DNA of 64,000 bases from Phytomonas francai (taxonomy: Eukaryota > Euglenozoa > Kinetoplastea > Trypanosomatida > Trypanosomatidae). Position numbers and translations under genes: made by a program. Within the stretch, counting starts at the first letter, position 1. The number at the start of each line of letters is the position of its first letter. Below, one piece after another: positions 1 to 10,611 of the stretch. The notes under the pieces were generated by a model. It was not told the origin of the DNA and did not search any database. It saw nothing but the letters and a program-made list of their open reading frames with translations. The DNA lies in the NCBI GenBank assembly GCA_001766655.1, contig MJCC01000009.1, forward strand, positions 481,324-545,323, written 5' to 3'.

Positions 1-1457
1 ATAAGGAAAACGGACAACCAGCATAACCTCGCATCACTCTCACGGTTCAGCAGCTGCACGGCGAACTGGCGCACCGGCGCCACACCGCTGAAGAGTCTCG
101 ACAAGCAGCTAAGCACCTCAGCCAGGCCAACGGACTTCCATTGCGCGATGAGCTCCGTAGCCACCCGACCCTCTGCCGAGTTCGGCTGGCTCCAGTCAAC
201 AGTCCGTAGAAAGGTGAGAAAAAAACGTGGGTCCTTGCAGATGAAGTGGCGATACTTCCACAGGAGTGCAACGTCATCGATGCGCGGTGGATCTAGCTGA
301 ATCGGCTGCCGAGAGGCAAGTTCCATCAAACGCCGCCGATCCCATATCCCTGGCGCAGCAGTGGTATCGTATAAAAGGTAAAGCGAACGGGCTTGAATGG
401 CAGCCATTGCCTCGCAAATGTTGTGATCCTTAAAAAGGAAATAGTTGTCGACATATGGCGTATTAGGATCTGCAGCATAAGCGCTCAGTAAAGCTTTTGC
501 GGTATAGCGCTCGTTGGAGTCCTTATCGCCGAGGAACCCTTGTGGTGTGTGCTGCGCTAAGATCGGTATAGGCTCAGAGGGCAGCGGTAAGTAAAGCCGC
601 AGATAGGCTTTTCCGTGTTCCTGTGAAGAGTCACCAAGTGATGATATCTCTTCATTTTCACTCTTCCCAACTGATGTGCCCAACCGCGCTTCACTGTGTA
701 GAAAGTCCTCCGTTATTGCATCCAACCAGGGAATACTAGGAAACATGCCACGATACCGTGCATGGAGTAACGATTCCTCCATAATATTCTCCCGAAAGGA
801 TGAAGATACGGAAGTGGAAGAATCCCTTTGGTCGGCTCTACACTCCACACCGCCGTATGAAGGGGTCACGACGTCGGAGGTCTCATGAAGCCCCTGCTTA
901 CCTGCAGCCCCCACGGGACGCCGCAGCTCGCACGCCAACCTGCCCATCCGCAGCTCTCCAAGCAAATCGAACGGGTGAAACTGCACCACGCCGAAACAGG
1001 TACCGCCTTTGGAGTCGTACACACGACAGTCGACAACCGCATCCAACGGGATATCACACAGACACAAAGGAAACACCACCCACTCGTTGAAAAGGTGCAC
1101 ATCAGGAGATGCCGTTCTGTAGGATTCATTGCGCAACTGGGGCTTTGAAAAGCAGGACTGCATAACAGGTGTGAGCGTCTCATTGCAGTGTAAAACCTGA
1201 AGGGTTACGATGAGGCTGTCGACCGGGGTCTCTAGACATTCGAGACCATTTTGTGCAGCCTCACACATCGGATCTATTTTATCTAAGGCCTCGAAAATGC
1301 CTTGGATGTCGAACAGATAAACAGCGAAATAGCTGCTCAAAAGTTGATCTGTTGTCACATAATGGGTCGGATGATGGGTCCATCCAAAAGGATCAAGGTC
1401 CTCATAGCGTCTTCGATCGATCAAAGCTTGCGACGCGAGCACCTTATCATTTATCAT
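1..1457 (-). CDS. VPS34: VPS34-type class III phosphatidylinositol 3-kinase, N-terminal part (runs off left edge)
   Basis: A minus-strand frame is open from the ATG at 1455-1457 to the window edge, about 485 codons with no stop. The nearest upstream in-frame stop is at 1650-1652, and 1457 is the only ATG between. Residues about 40-180 resemble the C2 domain of class III PI 3-kinases, with FNEWVVFPLCLCDIPLDA at 123-140 as the hallmark. Residues about 320-485 are the PIK helical domain (LLWKYRHFICKDPRFFLTFL at 398-417, then TVDWSQ). The lipid-kinase domain should lie to the left, outside the window. VPS34 makes PI3P on endosomes and autophagic membranes, with VPS15 as usual partner. The serine-rich stretch near 205-225 is probably a disordered linker. 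The family call is firm; activity cannot be judged because the catalytic domain is not seen. Confidence 0.88.
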   Translation of the reverse strand, partial: MINDKVLASQALIDRRRYEDLDPFGWTHHPTHYVTTDQLLSSYFAVYLFDIQGIFEALDKIDPMCEAAQNGLECLETPVDSLIVTLQVLHCNETLTPVMQSCFSKPQLRNESYRTASPDVHLFNEWVVFPLCLCDIPLDAVVDCRVYDSKGGTCFGVVQFHPFDLLGELRMGRLACELRRPVGAAGKQGLHETSDVVTPSYGGVECRADQRDSSTSVSSSFRENIMEESLLHARYRGMFPSIPWLDAITEDFLHSEARLGTSVGKSENEEISSLGDSSQEHGKAYLRLYLPLPSEPIPILAQHTPQGFLGDKDSNERYTAKALLSAYAADPNTPYVDNYFLFKDHNICEAMAAIQARSLYLLYDTTAAPGIWDRRRLMELASRQPIQLDPPRIDDVALLWKYRHFICKDPRFFLTFLRTVDWSQPNSAEGRVATELIAQWKSVGLAEVLSCLSRLFSGVAPVRQFAVQLLNRESDARLCWLSVFL

Positions 1458-1971
1458 TACTGGATTCGAAGCTACAGGACTCGAAAAAGAAGAACAGGTA
1501 AAAGAACGGAACACCCCCTTCCGCAGCAAAAAGTGAAAGTGAAAACCGTCTTCTACGGACCCAAACTTTTTCCTACACAAAAAGGATGATGTATTCTTTT
1601 TTTTTTGTTTGTTTTGAGAAGTGGAGAAGCAGCCGGTTGGTGTTATGGTTCAATGAAGATCCCTCAAAATAAAAAAATTTCAAGTCATATGCTGTTTTGG
1701 TTAGTTATAAGGCCCATTGCGGTACTACTATTAGGTCTACCATTATTTCTAAATCATTTACATTAATCATGTCCAACTGTGGGATTGAGATGTTTCACTT
1801 TTTTATGTTCATCGTTGCGTTATTGTTTTGCCCGCGCTCTCACTTTCAACTGCCAAATACCGCACGTCCTATTTCACAGTGTTCCTGTACCAGTGCGTAC
1901 ACCAACTCATCTCAGTATTACCGCTTCGCAAAGAGTCTAATAGAGAAACCAAAAGTCGTCAACGTGTCGGG
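1458..1971. other. Spacer between tubulin cofactor D and VPS34
   Basis: AT-rich spacer of 514 bp holding the 3' UTR of the cofactor D gene and the 5' UTR of VPS34. A T-run lies at about 1596-1606. The VPS34 frame stays open up to 1650 but without a further ATG. No separate gene is seen. Confidence 0.6.
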
Positions 1972-4900
1972 TTAATACCCAGTCTCGTGAACCAAATCGA
2001 AGTAGGTACCAGCCACAATCTCACGACGCAATTGCTTGGTGCTGGCCACTCCTTTTGCAAGGCTTGAAGAGGCAGGCGGAGGGATTCCAAGCATTTCATA
2101 GAGCATGTTTCGAGCCTGTCGCACCTTGTCGGCCTCCGCACCATCCCACTGTGTGGAAAGAAGACTCTGCATAACCCTCAAGCAGCCATTACGTTCCTTC
2201 ACAATGGTCGTATCCGCGTCTTTCAAGGACTCAATGGTGGAACTCCACACTAAAAGAGCCGTATACAATTCCGTTGCCATCTTACTGCGCACTTTAGGAA
2301 ACCGGCTTGCAATCACGACGAGCGCGAGCGACCAAGCGTCGTGACGAGCAATGCGATCAGTGCTCCGGCACAGGTTTGCCAGCAAACCCACGAAAACAAG
2401 GAGCACTGTAATAGTGGCGGTGAAGTGCTTGAATTCCCGCCGCAATACAGCAACTGCCGCCTGATGATGTGTTTCAGAAAAGACCCCTGCGTTGAGTAAG
2501 CTGTCTAGAACGCGGCTCCAAGGAACTAATACGCGCTCAGCATGAACATACTTGGTGGCTACTCCAATTAAGCTCTCTGAAAGACGAAGACGATGATCCC
2601 CTTGGGCATCCTCGCTACCGGCGCTAAAAGATTGAAGGAAAGCCTCAAGTCCAGGTCCACTGACGTGAGTAGAAAGATCTCCTGCTGATAGTACCAGCCC
2701 CTCCATAGCTGACTGGGTATACACCCTGGGGCAGCGCTGCAGCAATTCGACCCCAAAGAGAAGTAAAACTTGCTGAGTAGAAATCCAGTTCTCACGCTGC
2801 GCGCGCAAGACAAGGCTCTGCAAGACACGTGTCTCTGATACCACCGCTTCATCAGTGTTCCCATCCCTGTAAGAGTCTATGGCCGATACCAAATCGATCT
2901 GTGCAGTGCCTTCAGGGGAACCGAGCAAACAGCACAGCGCCGCCAGCGCCGCTCCACGGACACGATCGAGCTTCTCCATCATCACCCGTACGATGTTCTG
3001 CAAGACGCGCACCACAAGCGATACGTTGCACCACGGCTGCCCAGCAGGCTGGGAACCTTGTGTAGATGTTCGAGAAAGACCATGGAACACGACCTCTGGC
3101 AGGACATTCAATGCCTCCAGGCGCACAAAGGAACCTACATCACCGCGCTTGTCGACCGCGTAATCGTGTAATGCCCCCAAAAGAACCTCAACTACTCTTC
3201 GGTAGCGTTCTACCTCTATATCTACGCTGTGCTGGAGGGTGGACAACACCCTCCCAAGTGACTGCACGGCGTTGCGGCGGGACTCGACATCGTCCTGTTC
3301 CGGATCTCTAAGTTCCGCCTCACCGCGTCGCACGGCCTCGCAAAGCACCTCCAGCACCGACACGTAATATGGAGCCTCTTCAGATGACGAAGCGGAATGG
3401 GGCCGTAACGCCGTTAACATGCAAAGGGGAAGTCCACCAACAGCAGCCAAGAAGCCCCGGCGCTCCAACGGAGACCCTTCCCCCGTTGAGCACATCTCTA
3501 GCATTTTTTCCAGCATCTTCCCATGAAAATTGGGCTGAAACTCGGTGTAGTAGGCCTTTGCGATCACGCGAAAGGCGTCCGCCGCGGAGTCCTGCACCCA
3601 ATCAAGGATGTTGCGCCATGTCTCCTCTAGAAACCCCTGCACCTTCGCGAGCGTGCGCGCCTTGACGCGTTCTCCGCTGAGTTTGGTCACGCTGACGTAC
3701 TCCGGCAGGGGTAGACCTCGCTCCGCGCAGGCGCCAAGCAGCTGGCAGGCCGCCTGCCGCAGGTACTCACCGCCACGTGAGCGGAAGAGACGGGCCGCGT
3801 CGAGGCGCACCACCACCTCCGCGAGCTGCTCTCGCTGCACGCCCGACCAGGTCTCCCTGGGCATTCTCAGGACTAGATCCGTGAGAGCGAGCACGGCGCC
3901 ATGCCGGGTGGCCAGCATAGGATCCAGGACGCGCCCCTGCAGCTCCGCGAAGACGTCCTCGATGGTGCGGGTATCCTCCAGGGGCGCTATCCGGCCGAGG
4001 GCGGCGGCGGCGCACTGCCGTACCGCTCGATCCCAGTGATTCACCTTCACCCTCACCAACTCCTCGAGCATCGTGCGGCGATACGTGTCATAGGCCGCGA
4101 CTTTTGGCGCCACCGTGCAGTAGGCATTCTTCATGGAGGCAAGTGAAAAAAAGTCCATTGTGGTGACCAAGGTAATGCCATCCGGGAAGTTCCCCAGCCG
4201 GCCGACGCATTCCTGGAAGGCCGCTGCCGCCGCGCGCCGCACGTTGACCTCTCGATCAAAGAGCGAGGTCGCCACGAGGTGGGTACTGAGTTCTTGCACG
4301 TAAGGCTCAATATCGCGTGCGTCGTAGGCCCGTGCAATAGACCAGCACGTATAGCAGGCGGCATCCCGCACGTGTGCTCCCACGCTATAGGTGCCTTTAC
4401 TCAAATCAAACGAAAGCCCCCTGGTGACAAGCTCCACAACGCGGGGGAGGCCGTCCAGGTCGACAAGGCCCCGCCGGCAGAGCTCCGCGAGGGCCAAGAG
4501 ACCACCATGCCAGCGGGTATCACTGTGCGCATGAGAAAAAACGCTATACACCGTCGTAACCACCTCACTTGAGAAGTCCTTCGACAGACGCTCGCAGACC
4601 CGCCCAATACCCTTCGCGGCGCTCCAGCGCACCACGGTATCTTTATGCCCAAGCGCCTCGAGCAGCAGGCCGATCCCCTCCTCCAGAGCCCCCGCATCCC
4701 CTTCTATCGCGTCCTCGTCGTCCAACGCGCCATCCCCATCGTGGAAGGCGCCCCCCCCGGCCGAGGGGAGGGGCCCGCCGAGATCCCGCTCGCCAAGGTT
4801 CACCTCAAGTGAAAGGACATCGTGTCGATGATATTTCCACGAGGCCAAACGGTTCCGCAGCATGCAAAGGCATAGCCGCTGGCAGACCTTAACGGCGGTC

Positions 4901-6237
4901 TTGCACAAGAGGCAATCCCCGCGGTGCCGCTCAAAGAGACGCACGACGCACGGCAAAAGCTCAGCCGCGTAGGGAAGCATCTCCAGGCGCTGGCCGAGTT
5001 TGAGGGCCTTCGCCACCGCAAGCAGTACCCCGGGAACGCGAAAGACGCTCACCCCAGCCGTCGCTTGAAGAGAATTCTGGCCCACGCGGTTGGGCAGTGG
5101 TCCAACGAGCAGGGTGTTAACAAAGGTTTCCTCATCGCTCTCGATTCCCACACCTGAGGGGCTCGAAGAGGATGATGGCTGCGAAAAACTACCATTCAGA
5201 ATTGCCTGGGCGTATGAAAAGAAAATGCGCCGATGCCGGTCGCTGTCTGGACGCGTCAGCAATCGCGCGACGACCAGCGCCGCCCCCTCACGACATTTAG
5301 AGGCATCGCTCAAGAAGGATACCGCGGTCGTCAAGACAGCATCCGATAATGAAACCCCGGCAGAAGCATCCTGACGCCCGCAAGCTTGGTCCCCCTTGGA
5401 AGGCTGCAGCTGCTTGGAGTCGATGCTATTTAACTCAAAAGGGACTAGAATGAGGTTGGAGAGCCACAAGAGCAGGCAGTAGCGCACCTCCCACTCGCGC
5501 AGTCGGAGCGGGTCCGAATTCCAGAGCTGCAAGGCATAGAAAACATCCTCATAGTAGCGCACCTCGCTGGGGAAGTGGCTCGTGCAGTTCTTCTCCCCTG
5601 CAGTCTTGACTAAGGCATAGAGCGCTCGGCAAACCAGGTGGAGGGGGGTTTTTGGAGCGTCCGCATCGAACATATCAAAGTTTTGCCCCAAGACATTGGG
5701 CTCGAGAAGGCGTGGATCGTGGGGGGGGGCGCTCCCGCCCCTGCCAACACCCGCCCCCTCCCCAGCGTCGTTCGCTTGATCGCCTTCGAGGGAGGAACCC
5801 CGCGGCTCGCCCTCGGCGAACGAGGCCAGCCTCCCCCACACCTCCGTCGCCGGCGGCAGATAACGGAGGACCAGCCCCACCAGAGGGCCCACCATGCCCT
5901 CCAGGTAAGGGTGCAAAAGGTAGGAGCTCTCCTGGTAGCGATCGAGGGCCTTGGTGAGCCTCTCCACGAGGCCCGCGGCGCCCCCCGGATCCTGGCCAAC
6001 AGAGGGCAGCAGCACGCTGTTGTCCGCAGGCAACACGGCGGCAAGGCGGCCTAACAGGTCTTCGCAGAGCCAAGCATCCTCAAAGAAACCGAGTTCGCAC
6101 GCGTCCCCGTCCGCCCGTTCGTTTCTATCGTCGTTGGGAAGTGGCGACGCGGACTCGAGGTCAGTAGCCCCAGCAGATGGCTCCACAAGACCCTGTGGAT
6201 CCGCGGAAGAGCTAGATATGGCAACACGCGTCTGCAT
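1972..6237 (-). CDS. TBCD: Tubulin-folding cofactor D
   Basis: The protein has 1421 residues and is built of HEAT/ARM-like helical repeats throughout, slightly longer than the roughly 1200 of animal and fungal TBCD. The family core is well conserved: KDTVVRWSAAKGIGRVCERL, HGGLLALAELCRRGL, SVGAHVRDAACYTCW, FDREVNVRRAAAAAFQE and NHWDRAVRQCAAAALGRIA occur in the expected order in the middle third. TBCD binds beta-tubulin, and with cofactors C and E and the GTPase Arl2 it assembles alpha/beta-tubulin dimers in the cytosol. The N-terminal 45 residues are acidic and serine-rich, and a low-complexity glycine/aspartate insert lies near residues 490-515. Codon use is GC-rich in the middle and more AT-rich toward the 3' end. 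The identification is firm. Confidence 0.96.
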   Translation of the reverse strand: MQTRVAISSSSADPQGLVEPSAGATDLESASPLPNDDRNERADGDACELGFFEDAWLCEDLLGRLAAVLPADNSVLLPSVGQDPGGAAGLVERLTKALDRYQESSYLLHPYLEGMVGPLVGLVLRYLPPATEVWGRLASFAEGEPRGSSLEGDQANDAGEGAGVGRGGSAPPHDPRLLEPNVLGQNFDMFDADAPKTPLHLVCRALYALVKTAGEKNCTSHFPSEVRYYEDVFYALQLWNSDPLRLREWEVRYCLLLWLSNLILVPFELNSIDSKQLQPSKGDQACGRQDASAGVSLSDAVLTTAVSFLSDASKCREGAALVVARLLTRPDSDRHRRIFFSYAQAILNGSFSQPSSSSSPSGVGIESDEETFVNTLLVGPLPNRVGQNSLQATAGVSVFRVPGVLLAVAKALKLGQRLEMLPYAAELLPCVVRLFERHRGDCLLCKTAVKVCQRLCLCMLRNRLASWKYHRHDVLSLEVNLGERDLGGPLPSAGGGAFHDGDGALDDEDAIEGDAGALEEGIGLLLEALGHKDTVVRWSAAKGIGRVCERLSKDFSSEVVTTVYSVFSHAHSDTRWHGGLLALAELCRRGLVDLDGLPRVVELVTRGLSFDLSKGTYSVGAHVRDAACYTCWSIARAYDARDIEPYVQELSTHLVATSLFDREVNVRRAAAAAFQECVGRLGNFPDGITLVTTMDFFSLASMKNAYCTVAPKVAAYDTYRRTMLEELVRVKVNHWDRAVRQCAAAALGRIAPLEDTRTIEDVFAELQGRVLDPMLATRHGAVLALTDLVLRMPRETWSGVQREQLAEVVVRLDAARLFRSRGGEYLRQAACQLLGACAERGLPLPEYVSVTKLSGERVKARTLAKVQGFLEETWRNILDWVQDSAADAFRVIAKAYYTEFQPNFHGKMLEKMLEMCSTGEGSPLERRGFLAAVGGLPLCMLTALRPHSASSSEEAPYYVSVLEVLCEAVRRGEAELRDPEQDDVESRRNAVQSLGRVLSTLQHSVDIEVERYRRVVEVLLGALHDYAVDKRGDVGSFVRLEALNVLPEVVFHGLSRTSTQGSQPAGQPWCNVSLVVRVLQNIVRVMMEKLDRVRGAALAALCCLLGSPEGTAQIDLVSAIDSYRDGNTDEAVVSETRVLQSLVLRAQRENWISTQQVLLLFGVELLQRCPRVYTQSAMEGLVLSAGDLSTHVSGPGLEAFLQSFSAGSEDAQGDHRLRLSESLIGVATKYVHAERVLVPWSRVLDSLLNAGVFSETHHQAAVAVLRREFKHFTATITVLLVFVGLLANLCRSTDRIARHDAWSLALVVIASRFPKVRSKMATELYTALLVWSSTIESLKDADTTIVKERNGCLRVMQSLLSTQWDGAEADKVRQARNMLYEMLGIPPPASSSLAKGVASTKQLRREIVAGTYFDLVHETGY

Positions 6238-6592
6238 ACCGTCCCTAGAAACCTTTTGTATGAATTTCCGCTAAGTTTCGAATCGCAATGCTAAATAAAT
6301 CCTTACACTCAATCAATAAAGAACAAAGATGGTGCAGACCTTATAGTGATTATTTAAATAAAAATAAAAAATAAACATGGCATTGGAAGCAGAACACATC
6401 TCTTTGACCTCTATTATTATATATCACGTATTAAAGAATGCACATACATCGATAACAAGCTTCCATACGAGTTTCAGGTGATATAATATAATAACAAGAT
6501 ATATGAGGGGAAGAGGAGAAGGTATCCTAAAACGTACCTGAATCATATATAAAACCATCACAATCGTTGTTAGAACCGATCCATTTATTTTC
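6238..6592. other. Spacer, AT-rich, no gene seen
   Basis: 355 bp of very AT-rich sequence between the BolA gene and cofactor D. Only short A- and T-runs are present, and no coding-like frame or RNA gene is recognised. Confidence 0.6.
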
Positions 6593-6871
6593 TTATTGAT
6601 TGAGTTTCGGTGAAGTTTTTAGGGTGAATCCGTGAATAGCTTTAATTTCTTCTTTAAGAACTTTATTCACGATGCCATGTTGCTGAAGTAAGCTCTTCTC
6701 CGCGAACACAGGAGAAGTGATCTGAATATCGAAAAAGCTCCCGCACCCGGCGCTGACATCCTGCACTGCTACGTGCAGCACTGGTTCCAAAGCCTCACTC
6801 GACCTAATTTTCGCCTCTATTTGTTCAGCAGTGAGTCGGGTAGCGAGCATCAGAAACGAAGAACGAAACAT
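6593..6871 (-). CDS. BolA-like protein (BOLA3 type, probably mitochondrial)
   Basis: A 92-residue protein almost entirely covered by a BolA domain. Key parts are the helix IEAKIRSS near residue 18, the CGSFFDIQITSPVF strand region at about 43-56, and QQHGIVNKVLKEEIKAIHGF at about 63-82, whose histidine pair and helix match the BOLA3 signature (QQH, then VNxxLKEEIKxxHG). BolA3 works with monothiol glutaredoxin and NFU in delivering Fe-S clusters to mitochondrial enzymes. The first 15 residues (MFRSSFLMLATRLTA) are short, hydrophobic and arginine-bearing, compatible with a mitochondrial presequence. The GC-cysteine corresponds to the conserved cysteine of BOLA3. Family firm, subtype likely. Confidence 0.9.
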   Translation of the reverse strand: MFRSSFLMLATRLTAEQIEAKIRSSEALEPVLHVAVQDVSAGCGSFFDIQITSPVFAEKSLLQQHGIVNKVLKEEIKAIHGFTLKTSPKLNQ

Positions 6872-7378
6872 TCTATTCTTGCTTCACTTATTCCTTGACT
6901 TCATAAATATATTTTAAAAAAATCGCTATAATTAATTTAATTGAAACTGACCTTGCTTTTCCATCGTTAAAAAAAAGACCAGGGAGTGTAAAGTAGTGTA
7001 AGTGAATTTTAGAATCAAAATAAAGCACGACAAGCAAACCAACAATATCACGCTAAATGATAGTGTCGAACACAGCTGGAATGAAACGCCAAAAGTGCTC
7101 CCATTTTAAAAAAACAATTAATACTTTTCAGAGAAGAGAAAAAAGGTGGTATTGAATTAGTTCAACCATGAAATGCATAAATACATATGTGTATGTATAT
7201 ATATATTCATTTATTTATTTGTTTATATTAAACTTATATTAATAACTGTTATTATTCATCTTTATTCAGTGCATTGATAATACTTTGTTATAATGATAAA
7301 ACAGTATCTGTCAAGGAGAATCACAAAAAAGACAACTAGATTATAGTAATGGTATCCAAGCTCGCAATTTTTATAAGT

Positions 7379-7422
<44 letters not shown>

Positions 7423-8299
7423 GGTCGAATTATACCATCATTTGACCAAAATTTCTCTCAAATATTTTCACTAACTCTTTGTTTTCGACTGCTTACACAA
7501 ACTTCGGCAAAAAAAACGAATTGAAATTGTCAAAGAAAGGCAACGAACGTGCGAATATACATACTTGAAATATGTATATAAGAACAAGGATTTTTTCCTA
7601 TATTTTACTTTCTAATATAGAAATCAAACGAATTATGCCACAAAAATTTATATATATTTATATGTATACTATATGCATGAATGTATTCAATCGTGTATGC
7701 AGAACTTTTGGATGGAAAATATCACGGTAGAATACTCACAAGAAAGGTAACTAACAAATGATGCATTGCTCCAAGCATATAGATTTAGTTATTTGGATTC
7801 AGAGACAAACTGGAGTATGTGAAACATTAGCTGAGCGGAAAAAAAATCGCATATTGAATGTGCGTTGTAACACTCAAAGCTAATAATAGGTATCACTGAT
7901 TATAGGGTATGCAAAAAAGAGTGAATTATAGCCTTAATTACTGTCAACCTCGGTGGGGTATTTGCCAATGTAGATTTAGCTCATAAAAGAATGAAAAATT
8001 AAAGTATCTAATCTATGGCTTTCCTCACCTAACTTAACAAATTAAAAAAATTACAAAAGAGTTATAAATGGCATCGAATTTTTTTCCCAGATCAAAAGAT
8101 AAGTTCTGTATATTCTTGAAAAACGGACTTGATTGGTGTCTGTAACATTTACCTAATCCCCGTGCAAGTTCATTCTGACGTCGTGGTGTCACACAGATCA
8201 TGAAGCCACCGGCACCGGGTATTACTGTGCCTAAAAAGTCTTTGCGATCACGAAGAAGCACCATCAGTTGGCACACCCCCCTCTTCCCCCCGAGGAAAA
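6872..8299. other. Long AT-rich spacer
   Basis: About 1.4 kb between the dimethylargininase and BolA genes. It is very AT-rich with A/T runs and a TA microsatellite at 7380-7419. One minus-strand frame at 8034-8276 has a short IPGAGGFMICVTP segment that looks like the C-terminal glycine motif of GHMP kinases, but its remainder is AT-rich and featureless. I do not call it a gene. Nothing else coding-like is seen. Confidence 0.5.
7380..7419. repeat. (TA)n microsatellite
   Basis: Uninterrupted TA dinucleotide run of about 40 bp in the long spacer 6872-8299. Confidence 0.95.
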
Positions 8300-9226
8300 T
8301 TAGCTCGACTGAGAAGGATGCGCGGAGATATTACCGCGCTTCTTGTGGTAACAGAGTAAGGAAAGACAGGTAAGGGAACCCTCCGCCTTGGCAATCTCGT
8401 CCATCTGAAGCTCCAGCACCTCCGTGGGGCGACCAGCCTGCGTCTCACGGCTTGCGAACTGACGAACAAGCTCAGATGTCTTGGGGTATCCGGCGTTGAT
8501 CACCACCACACGCTTGAAGTGGGAGCCGTCTGGATACTGCACGGTGAACGACAGGGGGTTGCTGGCGTCTTCCTCGGAAGCCGGCGCGGGCAGCACCTCG
8601 ATCCCGCGGGACGTGAAAACCTCGGCGGCGCATGCGTTGGTATCCATAAGAACCGCAGAGTCCGTAAGGAAAGAGCCCGCAGTCTTTGTGTGAAGCCGTC
8701 CCTTCACCGGTAGCCGAACGCACTCGTAGGGGTGTTCCCTGCCATTTTCATCGATATATGCGTAGTTGCCCATGATCTTCTTCAGCTGTGCGAAGGCCTC
8801 ATCATTGGTACGGGTCGATTGCCCGACAAAGATATACTTTCCGACAGGGAAGATGTCTCCGCCGTCGGTATGTGCGGGCTTCTCGAGGGTATAGGTGTGG
8901 CCAGGTCGCAGGAACTCCACCCAACGTCGGGTATACTCTGACTCTCCGCGGCGGCTTTCGGCGCCTGCACGCGGGATGACGGCGCAGCCGTCATAGAACA
9001 TCGCAACGTCCTCCATGAACATGCTGTCAGCGTACGTCGCGAGCGCGGGTAGTCGGATCAGCTCCACGTCATATCCCTCCTTTAGCAGTTTCTCAAAAAC
9101 ACCGACGTAAGCGTCGTGTTGCTGTACAACCTTATAGTAGTCAATTGGCTCACGGGAAATGTGCGTCAACTCACACTCCTTGATCGCAGGGGATACTTCG
9201 CGTGTGATAACAGTTAGGTGGACCAT
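8300..9226 (-). CDS. Dimethylarginine dimethylaminohydrolase-like (amidinotransferase superfamily)
   Basis: A 308-residue protein with the five-bladed amidinotransferase/DDAH fold signatures. These are the substrate-binding MFMEDVAMFYDGCAVIPR at about 69-86, HTDGGDIF at 119-126, the catalytic histidine region LHTKTAGSFL at about 178-187, and the catalytic cysteine in EGSLTCLSLLC (Cys287). The EGSLTC context is closer to DDAH (GLLTC) than to bacterial arginine deiminase. DDAH hydrolyses methylated arginine to citrulline and dimethylamine, in the cytosol. A citrulline-forming enzyme acting on arginine itself is the main alternative. The last 15 residues after the cysteine are longer than usual and low-complexity. 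No targeting signal is evident. Confidence 0.85.
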   Translation of the reverse strand: MVHLTVITREVSPAIKECELTHISREPIDYYKVVQQHDAYVGVFEKLLKEGYDVELIRLPALATYADSMFMEDVAMFYDGCAVIPRAGAESRRGESEYTRRWVEFLRPGHTYTLEKPAHTDGGDIFPVGKYIFVGQSTRTNDEAFAQLKKIMGNYAYIDENGREHPYECVRLPVKGRLHTKTAGSFLTDSAVLMDTNACAAEVFTSRGIEVLPAPASEEDASNPLSFTVQYPDGSHFKRVVVINAGYPKTSELVRQFASRETQAGRPTEVLELQMDEIAKAEGSLTCLSLLCYHKKRGNISAHPSQSS

Positions 9227-10611
9227 CTTTTCTCCGGAAGGGTTGGATATAGCTCTGAAAAAAAGGTTTTGGAGTATAACTTATGAAGCTAGGATAAATG
9301 CTGTAGTCAAGTGATTCAATCTATACGGTTAAAATTCGGACAAGCAAAGCCAATTCAAGAAGAGATACATAAATAAATAAAGCATATGTGTGTATACTTA
9401 TTGAAAGTTGACAAAATCTTCAAGAGTACAGTGTTAAAGTGGTTTATGTAGCATGGACTCATTGTTACATATCGTTAAGTTTGATGCAATAACGTTTGAA
9501 AACAAAGGTATATTTCTAGAAGTGTCTCTTTTTGATGATATGAGACGACTTGTATCCAATTTTTACGAGGAGGAGCTGCGACCACACAGTGTTTCAAAAA
9601 AGGACTAACATTTCGTCTCGTCAAAAGCCAGAAAGCGTGTTGGGCGAAAAAGTGGTCTCGTATTTAATGAAACCTATGCTCCATATCGATAAAATCCCGC
9701 ATTGGAGGCGTCATGTTCGCCATATCGATTATTGGTTTTATTTCGACTCTAAAACTTTTGTCAAAGATTTTCATGAATTTTTCCCCTGTTTTCTCCTACA
9801 TACTCCGATTTCTTGATAATGAATATATATATATATATATATATATATTGGGGGAAGGAGGGTAAAGCCACTTCTGTTTCGCAGATAATGAAGCTTTGGT
9901 CAAGAAACTAAACCATTCTGGTTGTCACCTCATGAAAGCTAAACACTCACTCTCGGTTGGAGCTGTGTGATGAACACAGAGAAACGAAGACAAGGAGGCG
10001 AAAGGGTGTTACGGAAAAATCGGGCCCTAATGTAAGCTAATCGGTGAGCATATAACACTAAGGGGGGAGAGGGGGCTGGGAAGTGTTCCATTCAGCATAT
10101 CGAATTGACTAGAAATATTATACCTTTCAAAAAGACCTACAAGTTGTAAAAGTGTCCCCCTCACAACCTTTTCAGAAGCGCCAAACACAGATCATGAATA
10201 CTAAATAGGCACAAATAAAAATTCGAAAAGATACAAAGGAAAATAAACGATGGAAATCGCACTCATAAAGCCAGACCACTATTTCGCTCTGCTCATTATT
10301 CTTTTAGGTTATGAGGGATCAAAACCTATGATTCTCCCAATGCCTCATAATTTGTAGAAAAATAAAACAATAATAAAGTAAGGTTGCACAACGAAAGAAA
10401 GGGCACAAAAGCCGGAAGATGGTGAGTGAGAAGATAACAAACCCCTCCCATCTCCTGAAAAAAAGTAGGGAGGGAAAGGGTGCAGCGCGATGCGAATACC
10501 TCCCTCAAGCAGCTCCCCACCCATCCCTCATTCCAGCTAGCAACCCCCTCTGAGACTCTTTCCTTCTCCGCTCCCCTTTCCGCCCGGTTCCGCTCGCGCG
10601 GGTGACTCCGT
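9227..10611. other. Long spacer with AT microsatellite, no gene seen
   Basis: About 1.4 kb between L26 and the dimethylargininase gene. It contains an (AT)n run at about 9823-9849 and a G-rich patch near 10062-10077. A plus-strand frame at 9550-9816 shows no family resemblance and runs against the direction of all neighbours. I see no supported gene. Confidence 0.55.

Noticed and set aside
7380..7419. TA and GT microsatellites as CRISPR-like or origin repeats
   Set aside because: They are simple dinucleotide runs with no spacers, consistent with slippage.
9550..9816. Plus-strand 88-residue frame
   Set aside because: Opposite to the direction of all neighbours, AT-rich and without family resemblance.
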